A stretch of DNA of 64,000 nt from Pseudomonas gingeri (lineage in GTDB: Bacteria; Pseudomonadota; Gammaproteobacteria; Pseudomonadales; Pseudomonadaceae). Below are positions 7,935-16,075 of this stretch, one piece after another (within the stretch, counting starts at the first letter, position 1; each line of letters starts with the position of its first letter). A program made the translations under genes and the position numbers. Where the stretch lies: assembly GCF_013385425.1 (NCBI RefSeq), contig NZ_JACAQA010000020.1, positions 60,704 through 124,703 of the forward strand. The letters are read 5' to 3'. Under the pieces are notes generated by a model, which made no database searches, was not told the origin of the DNA, and saw nothing but the letters and a program-made list of their open reading frames with translations.

Positions 7935-10259
7935 GTGATTATTACCCGCTCGCTATCCAGGCTGTGCCTGGCGACGTTGTTGATCGGCCTGGGCAGTCAC
8001 GCCCAGGCCCGCGAGGCTGGCGACGCGAGTCGCGAGCTGAACGCCGAGATCCGTCGTACCACCTTTGGCGTGCCGCATATTCGCGCCAGCGACGAGCGCG
8101 GGCTGGGCTACGGCATCGGCTATGCCTATGCCCAGGACAATCTGTGCCTACTGGCCAACGAAATCGTCACGGTCAACGGCCAGCGCTCGCGCTACTTCGG
8201 CCCCGAACAGATGACCGTCGAACGGCGTGACAACCTCACCAGCGACCTGTTTTTCAACTGGCTCAATACGCCCGAGGCGGTGGCGGCTTTCTGGCAGGCG
8301 CAAACCCCGCAGGTCACGCAATTGATCGAGGGTTATGTCGCCGGTTACAACCGCCAGCTCGGCGAGCGCCAGGCCGGGGGCTTGCCGGAGCAGTGCCGAG
8401 GGCAGTGGGTGCGGCCGATCACGCCGCAGGACCTGGTCAGGTTGACCCGGCGCCTGCTGGTCGAAGGCGGTGTCGGGCCGTTCGCCGAAGCCCTGGCCGC
8501 CGCCACACCACCGCGGCAGACTGCCCAGGTGTCGAGTGCGTCGTTCCAGCTGGCGGCCGAACGCCTGCAACGTTTCGCCCTGGACCGCGGCAGCAATGCG
8601 CTGGCGGTCGGCGGCGAGCGTTCGTTCAACGGCCGTGGCCTGTTGCTCGGCAACCCGCATTTCCCTTGGGTCGGTGGCCTGCGTTTCTACCAGATGCACC
8701 TGACCATTCCCGGTCAGCTTGACGTGATGGGGGCGGCCTTGCCGGGTCTGCCGATGATCAATATCGGTTTCAACCGGCACCTGGCCTGGACCCACACGGT
8801 GGACACGTCCAGGCATTTCACCCTGTATCGGCTGCAACTCGATCCCAAGGATCCGACCCGTTACCTGCTCGACGGACAATCCACGGCGCTGGACAAGCGC
8901 CTGGTCAAGGTCGAGGTCAAGCAGGCCGATGGCAGCACCAGGACCGTTGAACGGGTGCTCTACAGCTCGGTGTTCGGGCCGGTGGTGCAATGGCCCGGCA
9001 AGCTCGACTGGAACCGTGACGTGGCGTTCAGCCTGCGCGATGCCAACCAGGACAACGACCGGGTGTTGCAGCAGTGGTATGCGATGAACCATGCCGACAA
9101 CCTTCAGGCGTTGCAGGCATCGGTGCAGCGGATTCAGGGCATTCCCTGGGTCAACACCCTGGCGGTGGATGACCAGGGGAAGGCGCTGTACCTGAACCTG
9201 TCGGTGGTGCCTTACGTGGATGCGGCCAAGCTGGCCTTGTGCAGCGATCCCCATGGCAGCGGGCCGCTGGTGGTGCTCGACGGCTCGCGCGCCGCCTGTG
9301 CCTGGAACGTGGCGGCGAATGCCGCGCAGAAGGGTATCTTCCCGGCGGACCAGTTGCCGCAACTGGAGCGCGGCGACTATCTGCAGAACTCCAACGATTC
9401 GGCCTGGATGGTCAATCCGCGGGCGCCGCTCACGGGCTTTTCGCCGCTGGTCAGTCGTGAGGGCGAGCCCCTCGGGCCACGGGCGCGCTTCGCCCTTGAG
9501 CGCCTGGCACGGCTGGATCGGCCTGCGGCGATCAAGGTTGCGGACCTGCAGGCGATGGTGATGGACGATCAGGTGTACCTGGCCGGATTGGTGCTACCGG
9601 ACCTGCTGCGCTTCTGCGCCGGCGACCTGGGCAGCGATGCGGCGACATTGGCACCGGTGTGCGCCAGCCTCAAGGACTGGGACGCTCATGCGAACCTGCA
9701 AAGCGGGCTGGGCATGGTGCATTTCCAGAACATCATGGCGCACTTGTCCGAAGGCGAGAATTTCTGGAGGGTCAGGTTTGATCCGGCTGATCCGCAGCAC
9801 ACCCCGCGCGGCCTGGCCTTCGAGCAGATCAAGGTGGCCAGGGCGCTGCACGGAGCGATGCTGGCGTCGCTGGAACAGGTGAAGGCGGCGGGACTGACGG
9901 CCTCCAGTCACTGGGGCGATGTGCAGCAGGTCAGCCGGGGCGGGCAGCCGGTGCCGGTGCATGGTGGCCCGGCGACCCTGGGCGTGTACAACGCGATTCA
10001 GAGTGTGCCGGGGGAGGGCGGCAAGCGCGAAGTCGTCGGTGGCACCAGCTATCTGCAGGTGGTGAGTTTTGACGACAAGGGGCCTCAGGCGCTGGGGTTG
10101 CTGGCGTTTTCGCTGTCTACTGATCCGGCATCGCCGCATTTCCGCGACCAGACCGAAGCGTTCTCGAAGAAGCAATGGAGTGTGTTGCCGTTCACCGAAC
10201 AGCAGATCAGGGCGGATGCCGAGTATCAGGCGCAGGTGATTCGCGAACCGCAGAAGTAA
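7935..10259 (+). CDS. pvdQ: PvdQ, periplasmic acyl-homoserine lactone / pyoverdine-precursor acylase
   Basis: 774 residues from GTG 7935, chosen for CAGGAG 5 nt upstream and because a signal peptide follows directly (VIITRSLSR, hydrophobic core, cleavage after SHAQA). An Ntn-hydrolase precursor of the penicillin amidase family: a Gly-Ser autocleavage point in DRGSNALAVGG makes Ser220 (precursor numbering) the N-terminal nucleophile of the beta chain, and HLAWTHTVDTSRHFTLYRL and the late NSNDSAWMVNP are typical. From memory it resembles P. aeruginosa PvdQ along its whole length. PvdQ removes the fatty acyl chain from the pyoverdine precursor in the periplasm and also cleaves long-chain acyl-homoserine lactones. 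The neighbouring Fur-like and FecR genes fit an iron-starvation locus. Confidence 0.92.
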   Translation: MIITRSLSRLCLATLLIGLGSHAQAREAGDASRELNAEIRRTTFGVPHIRASDERGLGYGIGYAYAQDNLCLLANEIVTVNGQRSRYFGPEQMTVERRDNLTSDLFFNWLNTPEAVAAFWQAQTPQVTQLIEGYVAGYNRQLGERQAGGLPEQCRGQWVRPITPQDLVRLTRRLLVEGGVGPFAEALAAATPPRQTAQVSSASFQLAAERLQRFALDRGSNALAVGGERSFNGRGLLLGNPHFPWVGGLRFYQMHLTIPGQLDVMGAALPGLPMINIGFNRHLAWTHTVDTSRHFTLYRLQLDPKDPTRYLLDGQSTALDKRLVKVEVKQADGSTRTVERVLYSSVFGPVVQWPGKLDWNRDVAFSLRDANQDNDRVLQQWYAMNHADNLQALQASVQRIQGIPWVNTLAVDDQGKALYLNLSVVPYVDAAKLALCSDPHGSGPLVVLDGSRAACAWNVAANAAQKGIFPADQLPQLERGDYLQNSNDSAWMVNPRAPLTGFSPLVSREGEPLGPRARFALERLARLDRPAAIKVADLQAMVMDDQVYLAGLVLPDLLRFCAGDLGSDAATLAPVCASLKDWDAHANLQSGLGMVHFQNIMAHLSEGENFWRVRFDPADPQHTPRGLAFEQIKVARALHGAMLASLEQVKAAGLTASSHWGDVQQVSRGGQPVPVHGGPATLGVYNAIQSVPGEGGKREVVGGTSYLQVVSFDDKGPQALGLLAFSLSTDPASPHFRDQTEAFSKKQWSVLPFTEQQIRADAEYQAQVIREPQK

Positions 10260-10287
10260 CATTCGTGGTGAGGCTGAACGCGGTCCC

Positions 10288-10362
10288 TTGTAGGAATCGG
10301 CTTGCCGGCGATGGCGTCCTTCAGGGCGGCAAAAGCTTCGCTGGCAAGCCAAGCTCCTACAG
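10288..10362. repeat. REP pair (inverted)
   Basis: TTGTAGGAATCGGCTTGCCG at 10288 pairs with GGCAAGCCAAGCTCCTACAG ending at 10362. It lies between the convergent pvdQ and FecR-like genes. Confidence 0.8.
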
Positions 10363-10387
10363 GTTTCACGGTGTTTTCAAGATCCCG

Positions 10388-11389
10388 TCAGCCCTTCGGG
10401 GTATCCTGTGGGATCGCGTTGATCACCGCCTGGCCTTCCTTGTTCTGCGTCAGGTACACCGGCAGCACCTTGGGCAGGGAGGTCAGCAACCGCTGCACTT
10501 CCCCGGTGCTGTAGATCCCGCCAATGCGAATCGTCCCGGTGTTCTTGTCGGCCAGCAGCGCCGGGCGCTCAAGGTAGCGGTTGATCAACGGCAGGGCATC
10601 GCTCAGCATCAGGTTATCGAGGACCAGTTTGCCATCGCGCCAGGCCAGGTTGGCGTCTTGCGCATAGGTCTGGCTGATCTGCGGCTCATGGTCGCCGGAT
10701 TTGTAGCGCGCCTGCATGCCCGGGTCCAGGCGATAACCGTCACCAGGGTGGGTGGTATTGCTGCTGACCAGCACCGAGCCTTGCAGCAAGGTCACGCGAA
10801 CCTGATCCTGATACATCCACACGTTGAACTGGGTCCCGGTGACCCGTACCTGACCCTCGGCGGCCTTCACCACGAAGGGGTGCTCGGCGTCGTGGCGCAC
10901 CTCGAAATAGGCTTCGCCCTTTTTCAAGGTCACCCGACGCTGATCCTTGTAGTTGCTGTAGGTCAGCTGCGTTCCCAGGTTCAATTCCACCTGGCTGCCA
11001 TCGGCCAGGGTGACCTGGCGCAACTGGTTCGAAGTTTCGAAGCTCTGGTAGGCATTGGGAATCCAACCGAGGCTCCAACCCAGGTAGCCGACGACGGGCA
11101 CGGCCAGCAGGCTGATGGCCGCGGCCATGGCGTAGCCTTGCCAGCGACGGCGCTTCGCTATCAGGGTCACCACCTGGGGCGCGGCCGTCGGCGGTAGTTG
11201 ATCGGCCACGTCCCAGATTTCCAGCATGGCCTCGTATTCGACGGCATGCCGCGGGTCGGCCTTGAGCCAGGCGGCGAAGGCTTCGCGTTCGGCGCTGGTG
11301 CAATCCTCTTCATGCAGCCGCATGCACCAATGCGCGGCAGCGTCGGTGATGGCGTCGTACTCGGCTTCTGAAAGGATCGGTTCGCTCAT
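10388..11389 (-). CDS. fpvR: FecR-family anti-sigma regulator, probably FpvR
   Basis: 333 residues from ATG 11389, with AGGGA upstream; a second in-frame ATG 8 codons earlier has no ribosome site. Domains: N-terminal cytoplasmic DUF4880 (about residues 8-55, ITDAAAHWCMRL...FAAWLKADPRHAVEYEAM), one membrane helix (about 85-105, AAAISLLAVPVVGYLGW), the periplasmic FecR domain (RQVTLADGSQVELN...) and a C-terminal DUF4974/secretin-like part (LSDALPLINRYLERPALL). FecR proteins hold an ECF sigma factor until a TonB receptor signals. No sigma or receptor gene is adjacent, and pvdQ is. That fits FpvR, which controls PvdS and FpvI encoded elsewhere; the symbol is inferred from context. Confidence 0.75.
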   Translation of the reverse strand: MSEPILSEAEYDAITDAAAHWCMRLHEEDCTSAEREAFAAWLKADPRHAVEYEAMLEIWDVADQLPPTAAPQVVTLIAKRRRWQGYAMAAAISLLAVPVVGYLGWSLGWIPNAYQSFETSNQLRQVTLADGSQVELNLGTQLTYSNYKDQRRVTLKKGEAYFEVRHDAEHPFVVKAAEGQVRVTGTQFNVWMYQDQVRVTLLQGSVLVSSNTTHPGDGYRLDPGMQARYKSGDHEPQISQTYAQDANLAWRDGKLVLDNLMLSDALPLINRYLERPALLADKNTGTIRIGGIYSTGEVQRLLTSLPKVLPVYLTQNKEGQAVINAIPQDTPKG

Positions 11390-11619
11390 GAATTCTTCCC
11401 TGGTTTCGGCCATTCTAACCCTCGGCAGTCTCTGTCGAGAACAGTGGATGGCAAACAGATCAATTTGAGAGCGCGCACTGGGCTTCGAGGATCCTGGAAC
11501 AGGTTGAGACGTCCGGGTTCGATATTTATTTGGTTAATATCATTCAGTTCCGAAGGTGGCTTTATTCATGATGTCGGCCGGCATGACAATCGGCAGCACA
11601 CTTTCATGGAGTTCACGTC

Positions 11620-12546
11620 ATGCCCAAGTCCATCGTTGCCGCGTTACAAATCGGTTCCCTGCCGGGGGGCAAGGGCGACACCCTGGAACAGATCCTCGGC
11701 TATGAGCGCGCGATCATCGAGTCCGGCGCCTGCCTGGTGGTGATGCCCGAAGCCCTGTTGGGTGGCTATCCCAAGGGCGAAACCTTCGGCACCCAGTTGG
11801 GTTATCGGCTGCCCGAGGGCCGTGAGGCCTTCGCCCGTTATCACGCCAATGCCATCGATGTCCCGGGCGCCGAGACCGACGCGCTGGCGCAGTTGTCCGC
11901 TCGCACCGGGGCGAGCCTGGTGCTCGGGGTCATCGAACGCGCGGGTTCTACCTTGTATTGCACGGTGTTGTTCTTCGAACCCCAGGGCGGGCTGGTGGCC
12001 AAACACCGCAAGCTGATGCCCACCGGTACCGAGCGGCTGATCTGGGGCAAGGGCGATGGTTCGACGTTGCCGGTGGTGGAAGGCAAGGCCGGGCGGATCG
12101 GTTCGGCGGTCTGTTGGGAAAACTATATGCCGCTGCTGCGCACGGCCATGTACGCCAAGGGCGTTGAGGTCTGGTGCGCGCCGACGGTGGATGAGCGGGA
12201 GATGTGGCAGGTGACGATGCGCCATATCGCCTGTGAAGGCCGCTGCTTTGTGATCAGCGCCTGCCAGGTCCAGCCCTCGCCGCAGGCACTGGGCGTGGAG
12301 GTGGTCAATTGGCCGGCGGAACGTCCGCTGATCAACGGTGGCAGCCTGATTGTCGGGCCCATGGGCGAGGTGCTGGCCGGGCCGTTGGTCGGCGAGGCCG
12401 GCCTGCTGACCGCGCAGATCGACACCGAGCAACTGGTCCGCGCCCGTTATGATTTTGACGTCACCGGCCACTATGCCCGCCCGGATGTGTTCGAGTTGCA
12501 GGTCGATGAGCGAGCCAAGCCAGGCGTGCGTTTTATCCAGGACTGA
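11620..12546 (+). CDS. Nitrilase (carbon-nitrogen hydrolase)
   Basis: 308 residues with the complete catalytic triad: Glu44 in MPEALLGGYPKG, Lys131 in KHRKLMPTGTERL and Cys165 in GSAVCWENYMPLLR. The CWEN(Y/L)MPL context is that of true nitrilases rather than amidases or ureidopropionases, so it should turn a nitrile into the carboxylic acid plus ammonia in the cytosol. Related nitrilases occur in P. fluorescens-group strains; the natural substrate is unknown. It is alone in its transcription unit, its TGA directly abutting the end of the opposite acetyltransferase gene. The 230-bp stretch before it (11390-11619) is comparatively AT-rich, and no certain promoter element was found. Confidence 0.9.
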   Translation: MPKSIVAALQIGSLPGGKGDTLEQILGYERAIIESGACLVVMPEALLGGYPKGETFGTQLGYRLPEGREAFARYHANAIDVPGAETDALAQLSARTGASLVLGVIERAGSTLYCTVLFFEPQGGLVAKHRKLMPTGTERLIWGKGDGSTLPVVEGKAGRIGSAVCWENYMPLLRTAMYAKGVEVWCAPTVDEREMWQVTMRHIACEGRCFVISACQVQPSPQALGVEVVNWPAERPLINGGSLIVGPMGEVLAGPLVGEAGLLTAQIDTEQLVRARYDFDVTGHYARPDVFELQVDERAKPGVRFIQD

Positions 12547-13089
12547 TCAGCGCAACCGCTGCCACTCTTCGCGGGTGATTTCCCAGATATCACAGGGTAA
12601 ACGCCCGCTGACGAAATCCCGTTCCTCGCTGTGCAGCAGGCGCATGCCCTCACGTTCCGAGACCCGCCGCGAGGCCAGGTTGGAGGCGGCCTTGGGCACG
12701 CGCATCCGCTCGCGGCCGAGGGTCTCGAACCAATACGCGGTGACGGCGGTACTGGCTTCGCCGATCAGGCCCTGGCCCTGCCATTGGGGAGCGAGCCAGA
12801 AGCCGCGGTTGTTGTCGGCTTCGTCCATCAGGCTGATGGCGCCGATCATCTGTTCCGGGGCCGCGCGCAGGCGGATCGACCAGTGCCATTCCACGCCGCG
12901 TTCGACAGCGGGCAGGGCGACGTCGCGCAGATAACTCAGGGCGCCATCTTCGGGATAAGGCCAGGGCACCCGGGCGTTGAGAAACCGCACCACTTCCCAG
13001 TGGGGAAACAGTTGCTGGATGGCGGCGGCATCATCCTGTTGCAAGGGTCGTAGCAGTAGTCGTTCGGTACTGAGTTCGGGAGTGTTCAT
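12547..13089 (-). CDS. GNAT N-acetyltransferase, RimJ/RimL type
   Basis: 180 residues from ATG 13089. Starts in the typical TERLLLRPLQQDDAAAIQQLF, has the W(S)IR strand (EWHWSIRL), the acetyl-CoA loop in GFWLAPQWQGQGLIGEAS and a late DFVSGRLPCDIWEITREEW. It should transfer acetyl from acetyl-CoA to an amino group (ribosomal protein N-terminus or small molecule); the acceptor is unknown. It is divergent from the OmpA-like gene. Confidence 0.88.
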   Translation of the reverse strand: MNTPELSTERLLLRPLQQDDAAAIQQLFPHWEVVRFLNARVPWPYPEDGALSYLRDVALPAVERGVEWHWSIRLRAAPEQMIGAISLMDEADNNRGFWLAPQWQGQGLIGEASTAVTAYWFETLGRERMRVPKAASNLASRRVSEREGMRLLHSEERDFVSGRLPCDIWEITREEWQRLR

Positions 13090-13247
13090 AAGGGTTTCGG
13101 CTTCCTTGTCGAGTGGGACATTAGTTTGACATATTGGCTGGAAATTGCCGTTATATTGACGGTCCGCCACTATTACCTACACTTGAATATCACCTGCTAC
13201 AGCATTTTTCGCAGTCCGTTAGTTTTTCTACGTTAAGGAGAAGACAA

Positions 13248-14021
13248 ATGGCTCGCTCGAAAAACTGGTGGTGGGGTTTGCCGTTACTCGCTTTGCTGTG
13301 GTTGGCCGCTCTTTGGATAACAACGCCTGAAGTCGAACAGGATTTGCAGACCCGCGTGGGGAGTGCAACCGATAGCGCTCCCATTGTTGTCGCCGGACGT
13401 GACGTGACCCTGCCCAATGCAACATCACAAAACCGCAACGCGGCGGATCAGACGTATGGTGTCAGACAGGTTGTCGGTACCCTGGCCGACCAGCCGGTGA
13501 AACCGGCCGATAGTGAGATCGGCACTCCTCCCGAAGTTGTCCCTCCCGCGCCGGTGGCACCGACGCCGCCTGTTGTCGATGAGTCCCAGGCCAATCCACC
13601 GAGTTCGGCCGGCGTTATTGATGCCAAGGCCTGCGAGCAACAGTTCGATGCGGCCCTGAATCAATACAAAGTGCTGTTCGACACCGCCCAGGACATCTTG
13701 TCACCGGCTTCGCAAACGGCGCTGGATGCACTGGTGGCCACGGCCAAACAGTGTCCCGACGAGCAGTTTGAAGTCGATGGCTACACCGACAATACCGGCA
13801 ACGCCGCCTTCAACCTGGGACTGTCCAAGCGCCGGGCCGACGCCGTGGTCAGTTATCTGGCCGAACATGGCGTGACCCGGGAACATCTGAAGGCTGCGGG
13901 ATTTGGCGAGGCTGATCCGGTGGCGTCCAACGATACGCCGGAAGGCCAGGCACAAAATCGTCGGATAGAAATAAAGGTAACGGATGACAACCCTGTGCCC
14001 GCCCCGACTGACGCTAAATAA
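13248..14021 (+). CDS. Membrane-anchored OmpA-family peptidoglycan-binding protein
   Basis: 257 residues from ATG 13248 with AAGGAG 8 nt upstream. One N-terminal anchor (WWWGLPLLALLWLAALWI, residues 6-24), a Pro-rich linker (PPEVVPPAPVAPTPPVVDE), then an OmpA-like domain (about 150-250) with VDGYTDNTGNAAFNLGLSKRRADAVVSYL and EGQAQNRRIEIKV, the peptidoglycan-binding Asp/Arg motif. No lipobox, so it should stay anchored in the inner membrane and reach into the cell wall. It is followed after 15 bp by an HhH-domain membrane gene, forming a two-gene operon. Confidence 0.85.
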   Translation: MARSKNWWWGLPLLALLWLAALWITTPEVEQDLQTRVGSATDSAPIVVAGRDVTLPNATSQNRNAADQTYGVRQVVGTLADQPVKPADSEIGTPPEVVPPAPVAPTPPVVDESQANPPSSAGVIDAKACEQQFDAALNQYKVLFDTAQDILSPASQTALDALVATAKQCPDEQFEVDGYTDNTGNAAFNLGLSKRRADAVVSYLAEHGVTREHLKAAGFGEADPVASNDTPEGQAQNRRIEIKVTDDNPVPAPTDAK

Positions 14022-14036
14022 CCAGGAGCAACCATC

Positions 14037-14678
14037 ATGAGTTATTTACTTGAACAGTATTGGGGCTGGATGTTGGTGGCCGGGATTCTCGGTTTGCTGG
14101 TGGGCTGGATTGTCACTCAGACCGAACGTCATGTCCGTTGGGTCGCCGGTTGGTTGCATGGGGCGTTATGGCTCTTTGCCATCGGCATAGTGGTCGCCGT
14201 GCTCAAGTTGTTACCGGGGCGCGCCGGCTTGTGGCTGGAAACGGCCTTGCTGCTGTTTGCCGCTTACCTGGTCGGTTGCTGGCTCAGCGCCTGGATTCGC
14301 TCGATGCTGGCGGCCGATGCCGCCATCAGCACCACGGGCTCGCAGCCTGGAACCCGGGCAGCGGCCACCGATGCCGCCGGGGTGGGCAGTCGTCCGCTGG
14401 TCATGGAGCAACCCACCGGCCCCCTCGATAACCTGAAGTTGATTTCCGGGGTAGGCCATAAAAATGAAGCCGTGCTGCACGAGCTGGGCATTTACCGGTT
14501 TTCCCAGATTGCCCAGTGGACGGAGCCGCAGGTGCACTGGATCGAGCATTACTTCAGCTTTCCGGGACGGGTCGAGCGCGAGGATTGGCGAGGTCAGGCG
14601 CGGATACTGGCGCAAGGTATCGAGACCGAGTTTGCCAAGCGGGTGAGACTGGGTGAAGTCGATACGTCTGAAGATTGA
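14037..14678 (+). CDS. Inner-membrane protein with C-terminal helix-hairpin-helix-like domain
   Basis: 213 residues; AGGAGCAACCATC precedes the ATG. Three hydrophobic helices (about 10-27, 40-58, 63-85), a variable linker, then a domain starting DNLKLISGVGHKNEAVLHELGIYRFSQIAQW (about 126-205). This is the HhH-type fold also found as a C-terminal extension in some ribosomal L21/NuoE-related proteins. What the domain binds here is not known. It is downstream of, and probably co-transcribed with, the OmpA-type gene, so a cell-envelope role is likely. Confidence 0.75.
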   Translation: MSYLLEQYWGWMLVAGILGLLVGWIVTQTERHVRWVAGWLHGALWLFAIGIVVAVLKLLPGRAGLWLETALLLFAAYLVGCWLSAWIRSMLAADAAISTTGSQPGTRAAATDAAGVGSRPLVMEQPTGPLDNLKLISGVGHKNEAVLHELGIYRFSQIAQWTEPQVHWIEHYFSFPGRVEREDWRGQARILAQGIETEFAKRVRLGEVDTSED

Positions 14679-14731
14679 GGCTCCGATACCCGGTCGCCCG
14701 GTGCTTAAGAACACTTGAGGGGCGAACGCGG

Positions 14732-14767
14732 TCTTGTGGCGAGCGGGCAAGCCCGTTCGCTGCAAGA
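14732..14767. terminator. REP-like hairpin, probable terminator
   Basis: Arms TCTTGTGGCGAGCGGGC (14732-14748) and GCCCGTTCGCTGCAAGA (14751-14767) pair with three mismatches around an AA loop, shortly followed by CTGTTTT. It lies 50 bp after the OmpA/HhH operon. Confidence 0.6.
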
Positions 14768-14911
14768 CTGTTTTCGCTTCAAAATTCGGGTATCTGGCCT
14801 TGCTCTGCAATGCCAGCGCGCCGACTTCATCCAGGCCGCTGCGCTACTGACAATTTCTGACAGGGGGCTCTGCTAAGCTGCGGCCCTTGATCCGGCCAGA
14901 GGTCGTCCACC

Positions 14912-15628
14912 GTGTCCCGCACTTCGCGTTTACTCACCTTGCTCCAGGTATTGCGCGCCAAAAGCCGCCCGGCCACCGCTGCGGCCCTGGCCTGCGAGCT
15001 GGAGATTTCCGAGCGCACGGTCTATCGCGATATTGCCGAACTCACCGCCCTCGGTGCGCCGATCCAGGGCGAGGCGGGCGTCGGCTACGTCCTGCGCAGC
15101 GGTTTGTTCCTGCCACCGCTGATGCTCAATGCCGATGAAACCGAGGCCATCGTCCTCGGCCTGCAATATGTCGATCAACGGGGTGACGAGGTGTTGAGCA
15201 AGGCCGCTTCCGATGCCCTGGCCAAGATCGCCGCGGTGCTGGCGCCGGCCGCCCAGGAGGCCCTGCGCAATCCGACCCTGCTGCCGGGGCCGCGGGGTTA
15301 TGGCTACCCGGACAATGCGGTGCCGTTGAATGTGTTTCGTCAGGCCATCCGTGACCAGGCCAAGTTGCATATCGACTACGCCGATGTGAACAGGGTGCCC
15401 AGCCAGCGGCTGATCTGGCCCCTGGCCCTGGGCTTTATGAACGAGGCGCGGGTGGTGGTCGCCTGGTGTGAGTTGCGCCAGGCCTTCCGGACCTTTCGCA
15501 CCGACCGCATCGCCACGGCCCGGGAGCAGGGCGAGCGTTATCCGGGCCGGCGCAGCGACCTGCTAAGGCAATGGCGCAAGCTGTTCGACCAGGACGAACA
15601 CGAGCGCTTCACTCCTGACAAGAACTGA
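14912..15628 (+). CDS. HTH/WYL-domain transcriptional regulator (YafY type)
   Basis: 238 residues from GTG 14912; AGAGG is the only upstream ribosome-site candidate. The N-terminal HTH_11 (RTSRLLTLLQVLRAKSRPATAAALACELEISERTVYRDIAEL) and central WYL domain (LHIDYADVNRVPSQRLIWPLALGFMNEARVVVAWCELRQAFRTFRTDRI) are clear. In this gene the WYL tripeptide itself is replaced, which is common in Pseudomonas members. WYL domains sense small ligands or nucleic acids. The target is unknown; the following NTF2-like gene, 55 bp on, may be in the same unit. Confidence 0.9.
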   Translation: MSRTSRLLTLLQVLRAKSRPATAAALACELEISERTVYRDIAELTALGAPIQGEAGVGYVLRSGLFLPPLMLNADETEAIVLGLQYVDQRGDEVLSKAASDALAKIAAVLAPAAQEALRNPTLLPGPRGYGYPDNAVPLNVFRQAIRDQAKLHIDYADVNRVPSQRLIWPLALGFMNEARVVVAWCELRQAFRTFRTDRIATAREQGERYPGRRSDLLRQWRKLFDQDEHERFTPDKN

Positions 15629-15683
15629 CGGAGCCCTGTTCTAGGATGGCTCCACCTTCTACCAGCAAGGAGCTGTGAACAGC

Positions 15684-16025
15684 ATGACCACTCAAACTTC
15701 GGTGCTCGCCCCGGCCATCGAGGCCTATATCAGCGCTGCCAATGCCCGCGACAGTTCGGCGGTGGCGAGTTTCTTCGCCGAAGACGCGAACGTCTTCGAT
15801 GAAGGCCATCATCGCGTCGGCACCCTCTCCATCGCCCAATGGATGGATGAGACGGCGCGTAAATACCAACCCCGGGTCGAGGTCCTCGACGTCGCGCAAC
15901 GCACCGGCAAGGTGCTGGTCAAGCAGCTGGTCTCGGGGACGTTTCCCGGCGGCTCGGTGGAGCTGCGCTACGTGTTCCGGCTCAATGAGCAGGGCAAGAT
16001 CGCGCGGTTGGATATTTCCCTCTAG
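15684..16025 (+). CDS. NTF2/SnoaL-like small protein
   Basis: 113 residues from ATG 15684 (AAGGAG 11 nt upstream); a GTG at 15675 lies only 2 nt from the same AAGGAG and would add three residues. Pattern of the NTF2-like cone fold: IEAYISAANARDSSAVASFFAEDANVFDEGHHRVGTLSIAQW... VELRYVFRLNEQGKIARLDISL. Members are small ligand-binding or isomerase-like proteins; function not identifiable here. It follows the WYL regulator on the same strand. Confidence 0.8.
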   Translation: MTTQTSVLAPAIEAYISAANARDSSAVASFFAEDANVFDEGHHRVGTLSIAQWMDETARKYQPRVEVLDVAQRTGKVLVKQLVSGTFPGGSVELRYVFRLNEQGKIARLDISL

Positions 16026-16075
16026 GACAAGCTGGCATACTGCACGGCTTCCCGGTTGCGAGCCTGCCCGACGCC

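Noticed and set aside
11521..11541. GATATT...AATATC inverted repeat before the nitrilase, considered as a Fur box for the FecR-like gene
   Set aside because: It fits the GATAAT-type hexamer array poorly, and TAAAT and CGT nearby are only 12 nt apart, too close for a PvdS promoter.
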